64,000 nt of DNA, from the NCBI RefSeq assembly GCF_900091575.1, contig NZ_FMCR01000003.1:785132-849131 (forward strand), read 5' to 3'. Position numbers and translations under genes: made by a program. The notes beneath the pieces were generated by a model. That model was not told the DNA's origin. It did not search any database and worked only from the letters and a program-made list of their open reading frames with translations. The DNA comes from Micromonospora saelicesensis (GTDB taxonomy: Bacteria; Actinomycetota; Actinomycetes; Mycobacteriales; Micromonosporaceae). The first letter of the stretch is position 1. The number at the start of each line of letters is the position of its first letter. Positions 43,466-51,575 of the stretch are shown piece after piece.

Positions 43466-46075
43466 TCAGGTCAGCGAGCAGGCCGTTCCGTTGACAGTGA
43501 CCAGGCCGGGGCTCGGGTTGGCGCCGCCGCCTGTCGTCGCGTTGAAGCCGAACGTCACAGTGCCGCCGGGTGCGATCTTGGCGTTGTACGACTCGTTGCG
43601 CGCGGTCACCGTCGCGCCGGACTGGGCGACCTTCGCCAGCCACGCCTCACGTACCCGCTGGTCACCGGTGAACGCGAAGCGCACGCTCCAGCCGTTGATG
43701 GCCGCGGTGCCCGTGTTCTGGATGGTCAGCTGCCCGGTGAACCCGGTGCCGCCCTGCCAGGCGCCGTAGTTGGTGTAGCGCGCCGTGCAGGTGGTCGCCG
43801 GCACCGCGCCGGCGTCACCCTGGTCGGCCAGGAACGAGGAGATCCAGGCCAGCGCCGAGTTCCAGTTGATCGCCACCTCGTTGGTCGAGTACGAGTTGAT
43901 GTCGTCGACGTAGCAGAACATCGGCTCGCAGCCGGCGAGCAGTTGCGCCACGAACGGGTCCTGGAGGGCCGCGTTCGGGCCACCGGCGAGGGAACCGGCG
44001 GGCGGTCGGGGCAGGTTCGGGTCGAGCTGGTGGCCGAAGATCCGGCTGTGCTGGTTCTGCGCGGCGTGCTCGCCCCACCCGGTGACGTAGGAGATGTTCA
44101 GGGCGTTGCGACCGAGGATGTAGTCCATGGCCTGCACGGCGCCGTCGCGGTAGACGGGGTTGCGCGTCAGGTCGAACGCGGTGGCCAGCACCACGGCGTT
44201 GTTGATGACGTTGCTGTTGCCGCCCCAGAAGTAGCTGTTGGCGTCACCGGGCATCGGCAACCCGTATGCCTGCCGGCGCAGCTCGGCGAGGTACGTGTCG
44301 GCCGCGGCGGTGACCGAGGCGCGGACCCGGGCCAGGTCGGCGGCGGGTAGCCCGTTCGGCACGGTGGCCAGGTCGAGGCGGCCCAGCGCCGCCACGCTCT
44401 GCCAGCCGAAGCCCCGTGCGTCGAACACGTTCCCGGTGTGGTGCGGTGAGGCGGTCAGATCGGCCAGGTAGTTCTGCGCCCCGGTGGTCAGGTACAGCTC
44501 GGCCGCCGCCCAGTAGAACTCGTCGGTGACGTTGCTGTCGTCGTACGCGCCGCCGCCGGTGCCGTCGGTCGGGCTGGCGTACACCGCCGGGTGGGCCTTG
44601 GCCGCGGCGTAGGCGGTCTTCGCGGCAGTGCCGCAGCGGGTCGCGAACGCCGCGTCGTACGGGGCGAAGAGCCGGGCGCACTGGGCGGCGGTGGCGGCCA
44701 GGTTGAGGGTGGCCGCGGTCGACGGCGGGTGCAGCTCGCGCGGCTGCGGGTCGTCCTGCGGCGAGAGGGGCAGCCCGGTCCAGTTCTGATCGTGGATCTT
44801 GTGGTGGACCATGCCGGCGAGCGGCTTGCCGGCGGGCACCTGCATGCGCAGCAGGAACTCCAACTCCCAGCGCGCCTCGTCGAGGATGTCCGGCACCCCG
44901 TTGTCGCGCTCGGGCACCCGCAGCGTGCCGTCGGCGAGCTCCGCGCCGCCGTTGGCGGTGGCCGCCGTCCTGGTCCGCTCGAAGGTGTTCAGCAGCTGGT
45001 AGGTGGCGATGCCGCCGTTGACCACGTACTTGCCGTGGTCGCCGGCGTCGTACCAACCGCCGCGCACATCCAGGGAGTAGTCGCAGACACCCGGCTGGCA
45101 GGGCACGTTGGTGTCGCCCTGGTTGGGTGCGACGCCGAGGTGGCCGGCGGGTCGGGCGTACTCGTCGCCGATCAGGTCACCGTCGATGGCGATGCCGCTG
45201 CGCTGGGCGTAGAAGAACTGCAACGAGTCGGAGCGCAGCTGGTCGTAGAGGGCGCCGGAGATGTCGAACGGGTGGCTGGTCTCGCCGTCCACGGTGAGCG
45301 TGAGCCCGGTGCCGGGGGTGCGGTAGCTGGAGAAGTCGACAGTCTGCACGTTCTGCCCGGAGGCGGCGTCGACACCGCGAGCGGTGGTGGTGCCACTGGC
45401 CACGACGGCACCGGCGGCGCTGCGCAGCTGCCAGGGCAGCGCTTCGGTGGCCTCGGTGACGACAGTGGCGTTCTTCGGGCCGCCGGGAAGGTAGCCGACC
45501 TGGTTGACGCGCACCCGTGGCCCGGTGTCCGGCTCGTACGGCTCGGGTGGCTCACCGCCGCGCAGCGAGACGTCGTCCAGGCAGATGGTCTGCGCCTGGG
45601 CGGAACCGCCGACCTGGAAGATCAGTTGGGCGCTGGGGTTGTCGTCCGGGACGGTGAAGGTCTGCTCGACCCGCTGGAGGGTGCCGGTCGCGGTGGCGTC
45701 CACTGCCGCGTACGTGGTGTACGGGGCGCTGCCGAGCTGCAACACGGCCTTGACCGCGGCGCCCGGGGTGGCGGAGACCGCGAAGCCGAGGGTGTATTCG
45801 GCGCCGGCGATCAGCGGTACGCCGTCCTGGCCGATGCCGGCGTCCCACGGGTTGGCCAGCCCGCCCGCGACGGTGGTGCAGAGCTGGCCGTCGGTCACCG
45901 CCAGCGCGCCGGTGCCGAAGGAGAACCAGGGGCTCACCCCGGCGCTGAAGTCGCCGTTGTCGATCTGCTCGGGAGCGTCCGGTGGTGGGTCGGCGTGGGC
46001 CGCGCCGGCGCCCGCGCCGGTGAGGGCCAGTGTGGTCGCCGCAGCCAACAGGAGGCGGCGTCGGGATGGCGTCAC
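43466..46075 (-). CDS. secreted GH9 endoglucanase with CBM4/9-like and CBM2 domains
   Basis: 869 residues from a GTG at 46075, which has GAAGGA 7 nt upstream and opens a Tat-like signal (SRRRLLLAAA). Domains in order: a carbohydrate-binding CBM4/9-like module (about 35-150), a CelD-type Ig-like domain (about 165-260), the GH9 catalytic domain (about 270-750), and a CBM2 at the C-terminus. DVRGGWYDAGDHGKYV holds the catalytic base aspartates, and DDINSYSTNEVAINWNSAL carries the proton-donor glutamate. It cleaves beta-1,4-glucan outside the cell. The operator TGGGAGCGCTCCCA upstream indicates cellobiose induction. Confidence 0.95.
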   Translation of the reverse strand: MTPSRRRLLLAAATTLALTGAGAGAAHADPPPDAPEQIDNGDFSAGVSPWFSFGTGALAVTDGQLCTTVAGGLANPWDAGIGQDGVPLIAGAEYTLGFAVSATPGAAVKAVLQLGSAPYTTYAAVDATATGTLQRVEQTFTVPDDNPSAQLIFQVGGSAQAQTICLDDVSLRGGEPPEPYEPDTGPRVRVNQVGYLPGGPKNATVVTEATEALPWQLRSAAGAVVASGTTTARGVDAASGQNVQTVDFSSYRTPGTGLTLTVDGETSHPFDISGALYDQLRSDSLQFFYAQRSGIAIDGDLIGDEYARPAGHLGVAPNQGDTNVPCQPGVCDYSLDVRGGWYDAGDHGKYVVNGGIATYQLLNTFERTRTAATANGGAELADGTLRVPERDNGVPDILDEARWELEFLLRMQVPAGKPLAGMVHHKIHDQNWTGLPLSPQDDPQPRELHPPSTAATLNLAATAAQCARLFAPYDAAFATRCGTAAKTAYAAAKAHPAVYASPTDGTGGGAYDDSNVTDEFYWAAAELYLTTGAQNYLADLTASPHHTGNVFDARGFGWQSVAALGRLDLATVPNGLPAADLARVRASVTAAADTYLAELRRQAYGLPMPGDANSYFWGGNSNVINNAVVLATAFDLTRNPVYRDGAVQAMDYILGRNALNISYVTGWGEHAAQNQHSRIFGHQLDPNLPRPPAGSLAGGPNAALQDPFVAQLLAGCEPMFCYVDDINSYSTNEVAINWNSALAWISSFLADQGDAGAVPATTCTARYTNYGAWQGGTGFTGQLTIQNTGTAAINGWSVRFAFTGDQRVREAWLAKVAQSGATVTARNESYNAKIAPGGTVTFGFNATTGGGANPSPGLVTVNGTACSLT

Positions 46076-46137
46076 GGGGAGTCCTTCCGGGACGGAAAGT
46101 GGGACGTTGGTGGTGGCACGGTGATGCGGAGGGAACC

Positions 46138-46151
46138 TGGGAGCGCTCCCA
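46138..46151. promoter_or_regulatory. CebR/CelR operator
   Basis: TGGGAGCGCTCCCA is a perfect 14-bp palindrome identical to the LacI-family CebR/CelR site known from Thermobifida and Streptomyces cellulase genes. It lies 62 bp upstream of the cellulase GTG. A TTGACA hexamer (46187-46192, minus strand) is upstream. Confidence 0.93.
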
Positions 46152-46349
46152 GGTATCGGCTCGATGTTTCCAGTGCCGGTACGCCATGTCAATTGATCTG
46201 GTTGGATGGGTTTCAGCATCCGACGAGGGCGGTCACCCGAGCGGTGCCCCCCGACGCGACGCCACCCGGACGTGAGATTGGCCGCGCCACGCGCCGTCGT
46301 CCTGATCTCCTAGAGACAACTGCGCCCTTCGCCTGGCAGGCTGCCTCCC

Positions 46350-47075
46350 ATGACCCTGAAGCTGCGTTCCGTGGGAACGAGCGACCGTGGGCTGATCCGC
46401 AGCGGAAACCAGGACGCCCTGCACGCCGGCAGCTGGCTCGTCGCCGTCGCCGACGGCATGGGCGGAATGGCCGCCGGCGACCTGGCCAGCGCCCTCACCA
46501 TCGACGCGGTCGCGCCACTGGACGTGGAGACACCCGAGGACGCCCTGGTGGCCGCGCTCGAAGGTGGCATCGCACTGGCCACCTCCCGGATCCGACAGGC
46601 GGTCGCCGAGGATCCCGAGCGCCAGGGCATGGGCACCACGCTGACCGCCCTGCTCTTCGCCCGTACCGGCAGCTGCCTGGCACTCGCGCACGTCGGCGAC
46701 TCCCGGGCCTACCTGTTCCGCGAGGGCGTGCTCAAGCAGGTCACCCGGGACGACACGTTCGTCCAGATGCTGGTGGATCAGGGCGTGATCACCGCGGACC
46801 AGGCCAGCAGCCACCCGCGCCGGGCCGTGGTCACCCAGGCGTTGCAGGGTGAGGAGGTCTCCCCGTCGTACGCGACCATGGTGCCCCGGGCCGGCGACCG
46901 GTGGCTGCTGTGCAGCGACGGCCTCTCCAACGTGGTCCGTCCGGACACCCTCACCGAGGTGCTCAGCGGCTATCCGGACCGGGACGCCTGCGCCGCCAAG
47001 CTGATCGACCTGGCCCTGCACGCCGGCGCGCCGGACAACGTCACAGTCGTGGTGGCCGACGTCGTCGAGGAGTAG
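46350..47075 (+). CDS. PP2C-family serine/threonine phosphatase
   Basis: 241 residues, a single PP2C domain. Metal-binding aspartates are in GNQDAL (about 21), VADGMGG (about 35), VGDSRAYL (about 117), CSDGLSNVV and PDNVTVVV. This resembles PstP/Stp, which reverses Pkn-type kinase phosphorylation. No transmembrane helix or kinase gene is adjacent. It is divergent from the cellulase gene and convergent with hrpB, with a palindrome at the stop codons. The start region lacks a good ribosome site; CAGGCT lies 7 nt upstream, a near -10. Confidence 0.9.
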   Translation: MTLKLRSVGTSDRGLIRSGNQDALHAGSWLVAVADGMGGMAAGDLASALTIDAVAPLDVETPEDALVAALEGGIALATSRIRQAVAEDPERQGMGTTLTALLFARTGSCLALAHVGDSRAYLFREGVLKQVTRDDTFVQMLVDQGVITADQASSHPRRAVVTQALQGEEVSPSYATMVPRAGDRWLLCSDGLSNVVRPDTLTEVLSGYPDRDACAAKLIDLALHAGAPDNVTVVVADVVEE

Positions 47076-47094
47076 GCCGGCGCTCAGCGCCGGC
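47076..47094. terminator. palindrome over convergent stop codons
   Basis: GCCGGCGCT-C-AGCGCCGGC, perfect 9-bp arms around one base. It begins directly after the phosphatase stop and includes the hrpB stop (47084-47086), so it may end both transcripts. Confidence 0.5.
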
Positions 47095-49624
47095 GTGGCG
47101 TGGCGTGCCGGGTGGGTGTCGCCGTTCCCGGATCCTCCGGCCACGGGTGCCGAGGATAGCGCCCGCGCAGCTCGGAGCGGACCTGCGGATAGCCGGTACG
47201 CCAGAACGACGCCAGGTCGGCGGTGACCGCCACCGGGCGGCCGGCGGGGGAGAGTAGGTGCAGCAGCACCGGCACCCGACCGTCGGCGATGCGGGGGGCC
47301 GCCGGCCAGCCGAACGTCTCCTGGAGCTTCACGGCGAGCACCGGCGCGGCCGGGTCGCCGTAGTCCAGCCGGATCCGAGAACCACTTGGCACCTCGATCC
47401 GCTCCGGGGCCAGCTCGTCGAGGCGGGCGGCCTGCGCCCAGGGCAGCAGCCGCCGCAGCGCCGACGGCACGTCCACTCGCGCCAGGTCGGCGCGGCGTCG
47501 CGCGGCGGCCAGCTCCGGGCCCAGCCAGGTCGGCGCGGCGTCGAGCAACGAGTCGTCGCCGACCTCCGGCCACGGCTCGCCGAGATGGTGCCGGAGGAAC
47601 GCGAGCCGCTCGCGCAGCGCCCGAGCCGCCGGCGTCCAGGGCAACAGCCCCAGCCCGTCCTGACGCAGGCCGGTCAGCAGTGCGGCGGCCACCTCCGCCC
47701 GGTCCGGCCGGTCCAGCCGCCGCTGGACCAGCTCGATCGCGCCCAGCCGGGTCACCTCCCGGGCCACCACGTCCCCGTCGGACCAGCCGACCTCGCGGCC
47801 GGTGCGTAGCAACGGACCGGCCGCCTCCCGGGCCGTCGCCTCGTCCACCGGGGAGGCCCGGCGGATGCGGGCCGACGGCGCGCCGGGCGTGCGGTCCGCG
47901 ACCGCCACCGCCAACCAGTCGGACCCGGTCAGCCCCGAGCCGGCCGCCAGCTCCGCGGCGGTCCCGCCGGTCATCAGGTACGCCGAACCGCCCGGCCGCC
48001 GCACCCGTGCCAACCGTTCCGGGTACGCCAGACCGACGAGCAGCCCGGCGGCGAGATCGTCGCTCAGTCCACCCGAGCCGGTGCGGCCGGTGGCGTCGGC
48101 GCGGCCCTTCGGCGGGGCGCCGGCAGGCAGCGCGGCCCGCAGCCGGCGTACCTCCGTGCGCCAACGGGCTGTCGCGCCCGCGTCCACGCCGGTGCGCAGC
48201 CGACGCCAACCGGCGACCAGATCGTCACCGGGCCCGGCTGCGCTCTCCTCGGCGAGCAGGGCGACCACCTCGGCGGCCCGGTCGGCGCCGACCCGGCCGG
48301 CGCCGTCGAGCAGCGCCCGGGCCAGCCGTGGGTGCGCCCCGGCGGCGGCGATCGACCGTCCCCGCGCTGTGATCCGACCGTCGGCGTCGACCGCGCCCAG
48401 GGTCTCCAGGGTGTCCCGGGCCACCGTCATCGCGGCTGCCGGCGGCGCGTCGGGCAACGCGAGCCCGACGCCGTCCGGTCGGCCCCAGGCGGCCAGCTCC
48501 AACGCGAACCCGGTGAGGTCGGCGGTGGCGATCTCCGGCTCGGCACGGGCGGGCAGCCGCTCGTGGGTCGCCGCCGACCAGCAGCGGTAGACGTACCCGG
48601 GGGCCTCCCGGCCGGCCCGGCCGGCCCGCTGGGTGGCGGCGGCGCGGGAGACCGGCACGGTGACCAGTGCGCCCAGTCCGCGGGCCAGGTCGATCCGGGG
48701 CACCCGGGACAGTCCGGCGTCCACCACGATCCGCACACCCGGGACGGTCAGACTGGTCTCGGCCAGCGCGGTGGCCAGCACCACCCGCCGTCGGTCCGCG
48801 CGACGCAGCGCGGCGTCCTGCTCGGCGCCGCGTTGACGGCCGTGCAGCGGCAGCAGCGCGACCGAGTCCCGCAGGTCGGCCAGCCTGCCGGTGACCGCCG
48901 CGATCTCGCCGGCCCCGGGCAGGAAGACGAGCACGTCGCCCTCGTGCTCGCGCAGCGCCCGCCGGACGGTGGCGGCCACGTGGTCGAGCAGGGCCCGGTC
49001 CACCGGCCCGGCCCCGGGTGGGGCGATCGGGCGCGCCGGGGGCACCCAGATCCGCTCTACCGGGTGCAACGCCGAGTCGGCCCGTACCACCGGGGCCGGG
49101 GTGGGCCCGCCCAGCAGCGCGGCGAACCGGTCGGTGTCCGGGGTCGCCGACATCGCCAGCAGCCACAGGTCCGGCCGGAGGGTGGCGCGCGCCTCCACGG
49201 TGAAGGCGAGCGCGAGGTCGGCGTCGAGTTGGCGTTCGTGGCACTCGTCAAGCAGCACGGCACCCGTGCCGGGCAGTTCAGGGTCGTGGTGCAGCCGGCG
49301 GACCAGCAGGCCGGTGGTGACCACCTCGATCCGGGTGGCCGGGCCGACCCGGCGCTCGCCGCGCACCGCGTAGCCGACCCGCTCACCGACCCGCTCGCCG
49401 AGCAGTTCCGCCATGCGCCGGGCAGCGGCGCGGGCCGCCACCCGGCGGGGTTGGGCGATCACCACCCGACCGGTCACCCGGTCGGCCACGGCCAGCGGCG
49501 CGAGGGTGGTCTTGCCGGTGCCCGGCGGGGCCACCAGCACACCGGCGCCGGCCGCGTCGAGTGCCGCGACCAGCGCCGGCAGCACCGGACGGACCGGCAG
49601 GTCAAGTGTTACGTCGGAGAGCAC
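47084..49624 (-). CDS. hrpB: ATP-dependent helicase HrpB
   Basis: 846 residues from a GTG at 49624; a GTG further upstream is possible. The Walker A loop PPGTGKT is near 33-39, and the DEAH-type box is DECH (126-129). QRAGRAGREAPG is motif VI. After the helicase-associated domain, the C-terminal HrpB_C region closes with GRYPRHPWPEDP, a motif typical of HrpB. Its cellular function is poorly defined, but it unwinds RNA in vitro in relatives. It is the second DEAH helicase of the window beside HrpA. It lies 28 bp downstream of the DUF397 gene. Confidence 0.93.
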   Translation of the reverse strand: MLSDVTLDLPVRPVLPALVAALDAAGAGVLVAPPGTGKTTLAPLAVADRVTGRVVIAQPRRVAARAAARRMAELLGERVGERVGYAVRGERRVGPATRIEVVTTGLLVRRLHHDPELPGTGAVLLDECHERQLDADLALAFTVEARATLRPDLWLLAMSATPDTDRFAALLGGPTPAPVVRADSALHPVERIWVPPARPIAPPGAGPVDRALLDHVAATVRRALREHEGDVLVFLPGAGEIAAVTGRLADLRDSVALLPLHGRQRGAEQDAALRRADRRRVVLATALAETSLTVPGVRIVVDAGLSRVPRIDLARGLGALVTVPVSRAAATQRAGRAGREAPGYVYRCWSAATHERLPARAEPEIATADLTGFALELAAWGRPDGVGLALPDAPPAAAMTVARDTLETLGAVDADGRITARGRSIAAAGAHPRLARALLDGAGRVGADRAAEVVALLAEESAAGPGDDLVAGWRRLRTGVDAGATARWRTEVRRLRAALPAGAPPKGRADATGRTGSGGLSDDLAAGLLVGLAYPERLARVRRPGGSAYLMTGGTAAELAAGSGLTGSDWLAVAVADRTPGAPSARIRRASPVDEATAREAAGPLLRTGREVGWSDGDVVAREVTRLGAIELVQRRLDRPDRAEVAAALLTGLRQDGLGLLPWTPAARALRERLAFLRHHLGEPWPEVGDDSLLDAAPTWLGPELAAARRRADLARVDVPSALRRLLPWAQAARLDELAPERIEVPSGSRIRLDYGDPAAPVLAVKLQETFGWPAAPRIADGRVPVLLHLLSPAGRPVAVTADLASFWRTGYPQVRSELRGRYPRHPWPEDPGTATPTRHATPRRR

Positions 49625-49652
49625 GGCCCAGTCTCGCACCGGGACGGGTGCG

Positions 49653-49853
49653 TCAGGAGCGACGGACCTCGCCGACGCCGCGCACGAAGGCCCGCCAGGC
49701 CGGCGCACCGAAGGCGAGCACCGGGCCGGAGCGGTCCTTGCTGTCCCGGACGGCGACCTGACCGTCGACTGTCGCGACCTCCACGCAGTTGCCGTTGCCG
49801 CTGCTGCGCGTGCTGGTGCGCCAGTCCGCTCGGGTCAGGTCGTACGCCGTCAT
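49653..49853 (-). CDS. DUF397 protein
   Basis: 66 residues from the ATG at 49853, preceded by GAGAGG. The family pattern is complete: ADWRTSTRSSGNGNCVEVA, VAVRDSKDR and WRAFVRGV. DUF397 proteins are small actinobacterial partners that antagonise the adjacent XRE regulator, as in WhiJ-like systems. It lies 41 bp downstream of the XRE gene on the same strand, the usual order, and is followed 28 bp later by hrpB, which may be read through from it. Confidence 0.9.
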   Translation of the reverse strand: MTAYDLTRADWRTSTRSSGNGNCVEVATVDGQVAVRDSKDRSGPVLAFGAPAWRAFVRGVGEVRRS

Positions 49854-49894
49854 CCGCGGTACCTCTCGTCTGCGTCGGCGTGCCGCAGAAGCGG

Positions 49895-50761
49895 TCACGC
49901 AAAGTTACGAGAAGCATGCTCAAGACGGGTCAACGACGCCGTCGGATCGAGCGCCATCCGGCACAGCTCCTCGTGCAGAAGGCTATACCCGAGCACATGA
50001 TCGGCTTCCTCCAGAGCCAGCCCCATCGTGAGGTTATCCAGGTAAACCACTGACGCGTCGGCGGCGTCGGCGAAGTTGAGGATCACGTACGGGGTGCTCA
50101 TGGCCGGATGCCCGCCAGCAGCGAATGGAAGTACCTGGATTGTCACGTTGGGTAGTTGCGCGATCCGGCTCATGTGGACCAGTTGTTCGGCCATCACCGC
50201 GGCGCCGCCGACCGGGCGCAGGAGCACCGCCTCGTTGAGGATCACCGACAGATCGACCGGCTCCTCGCGGCGCAGCACCTCCTGCCGGCGCAGTCGGGCA
50301 GCGATCTTGCGCTCCAGGCCGTCCTCGCCGGCGGTACGCCGGAAGATCTCCCGGGCGTACGCCTCGGTCTGCAACAGCCCGGGCACCGACTCGGCCTCGT
50401 ACGTGCGCAGCGCCGCCGCCTCCGCCTCCAGCCCGACGTAGAACTCGAACCACTCGGGGAGTACGTCGCTGTAGTTCTGCCACCACCCGCGCTGCTGTGC
50501 CCCCCGGGCGATCTCGATCAGCGCCTCGGCATCCGAACCGGTCACCTGGTACAGCGCGAGAGCGGCCCGGACGTCGCGCGGCTTGATGCCGATCTGTGCG
50601 GTCTCGATCCGGGAGAGGTTGCTCTTCGACATGTCGAGCTGACGGGCTGCCACATCGAGGGTCATGCCCGCGCGTTCCCGAAGTTGGCGGAGTTCCCGGG
50701 CGATGCGGCGTCGCCGCACGGTCGGGCTGGCGGCGGGTCGGATGGTGGGAATGGCGGTCAC
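49895..50761 (-). CDS. XRE-family regulator with DUF5753 domain
   Basis: 288 residues from a GTG at 50761 (chosen because MTAIPTIRP is followed at once by the DNA-binding domain and there is no plausible upstream start). The helix-turn-helix is RELRQLRERAGMTLDVAARQ with MSKSNLSRIE (about residues 20-55). The DUF5753 ligand/partner domain begins near 105 (WFEFYVGLEAEAAALRTYEA) and ends in a leucine-rich tail. Such genes regulate development or antibiotic production in streptomycetes. It is paired with DUF397, and divergent from a GPP34 gene. No ribosome site is visible. Confidence 0.9.
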   Translation of the reverse strand: MTAIPTIRPAASPTVRRRRIARELRQLRERAGMTLDVAARQLDMSKSNLSRIETAQIGIKPRDVRAALALYQVTGSDAEALIEIARGAQQRGWWQNYSDVLPEWFEFYVGLEAEAAALRTYEAESVPGLLQTEAYAREIFRRTAGEDGLERKIAARLRRQEVLRREEPVDLSVILNEAVLLRPVGGAAVMAEQLVHMSRIAQLPNVTIQVLPFAAGGHPAMSTPYVILNFADAADASVVYLDNLTMGLALEEADHVLGYSLLHEELCRMALDPTASLTRLEHASRNFA

Positions 50762-50809
50762 CGTCCGAGTCTGCCACGACAAGATCCGCAGGTCGCAGAT
50801 GCACGGAGT

Positions 50810-50833
50810 GCAACTTTCAAATCTGGGAGTTGC
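50810..50833. promoter_or_regulatory. GCAACT-N12-AGTTGC dyad
   Basis: Perfect 6-bp arms (50810-50815 and 50828-50833) within the divergent XRE/GPP34 intergenic region, followed at once by another TTGCA. Placement suggests an XRE autoregulatory operator. Confidence 0.45.
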
Positions 50834-50902
50834 GTTGCAGTAGCTGTCGGTGCATCCTTTCCCGGTCGCGATCACTGTGGACACACCTGTGCGGGAGGAC
50901 CG

Positions 50903-51529
50903 TTGCTCATCGCCGACGAGTTCTTCCTGATCGCACACAACGACAGTCGCGGCAAGGCCAAACTGCACCCGGCGGCGACCGGGCTCGGGCTGGCCGGCGG
51001 GCTCCTCGGCGAGCTGATCCTTTATGGACACATAACCGTCACGGCCGGGCAGATCTCCGTCATCGACCGGCGTCCGCCGGCCGATGCCCTGGCGCACACG
51101 GTGCTGGACCAGTTGGTCGGTGAGTCCCAGCACCGGGAGCTGCGCACCTGGCTGAGCTTCCTGGCGCAGAGCGCCACGACCTCGGTGGGGGAGCGGTTGG
51201 CCCGCGCCGGGGTGCTGCGCCGCCAGGAGAGTCGCCGGCTGCTGCGTACCACGGTCAGCTACCTGCCGATCGACCTCAACGCGGTGGCCTGGCCGGCCAC
51301 CCGGCTACGGGCCCTGCTGGACCGGCCGGATCCGCCGGGCGTGCCGGACGCCCTGCTGCTCGGCCTGGTCGTGGCCGCGGGGCTGACCCGCGAGGTGCTG
51401 TGGAGCGCCGGCCCCCGCGCACACCACCGGTTGAACGTCCTCATCCCCGCGCTGCCGGCACCACTCAAGGAACTCGTCGGGCACACCGAGGCCGCCGTCG
51501 GCGCCGCCGTGCTGCGCGGCATCCCCTGA
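50903..51529 (+). CDS. GPP34 (GOLPH3/Vps74-like) protein
   Basis: 208 residues from a TTG at 50903, with GGGAGG 4-5 nt upstream. The fold is recognisable by LLIADEFFLIAHNDSRGKAK and the following LGLAGGLLGELILYGHITV helices, plus the RLARAGVLRRQES hairpin region. In eukaryotes GOLPH3 binds PI4P and Golgi enzymes; in actinobacteria the function is unknown and a membrane-peripheral role is inferred. TTG start is rare but well supported by the ribosome site and the family N-terminus. It is followed after 46 bp by an APC permease. Confidence 0.85.
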   Translation: MLIADEFFLIAHNDSRGKAKLHPAATGLGLAGGLLGELILYGHITVTAGQISVIDRRPPADALAHTVLDQLVGESQHRELRTWLSFLAQSATTSVGERLARAGVLRRQESRRLLRTTVSYLPIDLNAVAWPATRLRALLDRPDPPGVPDALLLGLVVAAGLTREVLWSAGPRAHHRLNVLIPALPAPLKELVGHTEAAVGAAVLRGIP

Positions 51530-51575
51530 CCCCCCGGTAACCCCCAACCCTCCCCTCGACAATCGGAGTAGTCGT

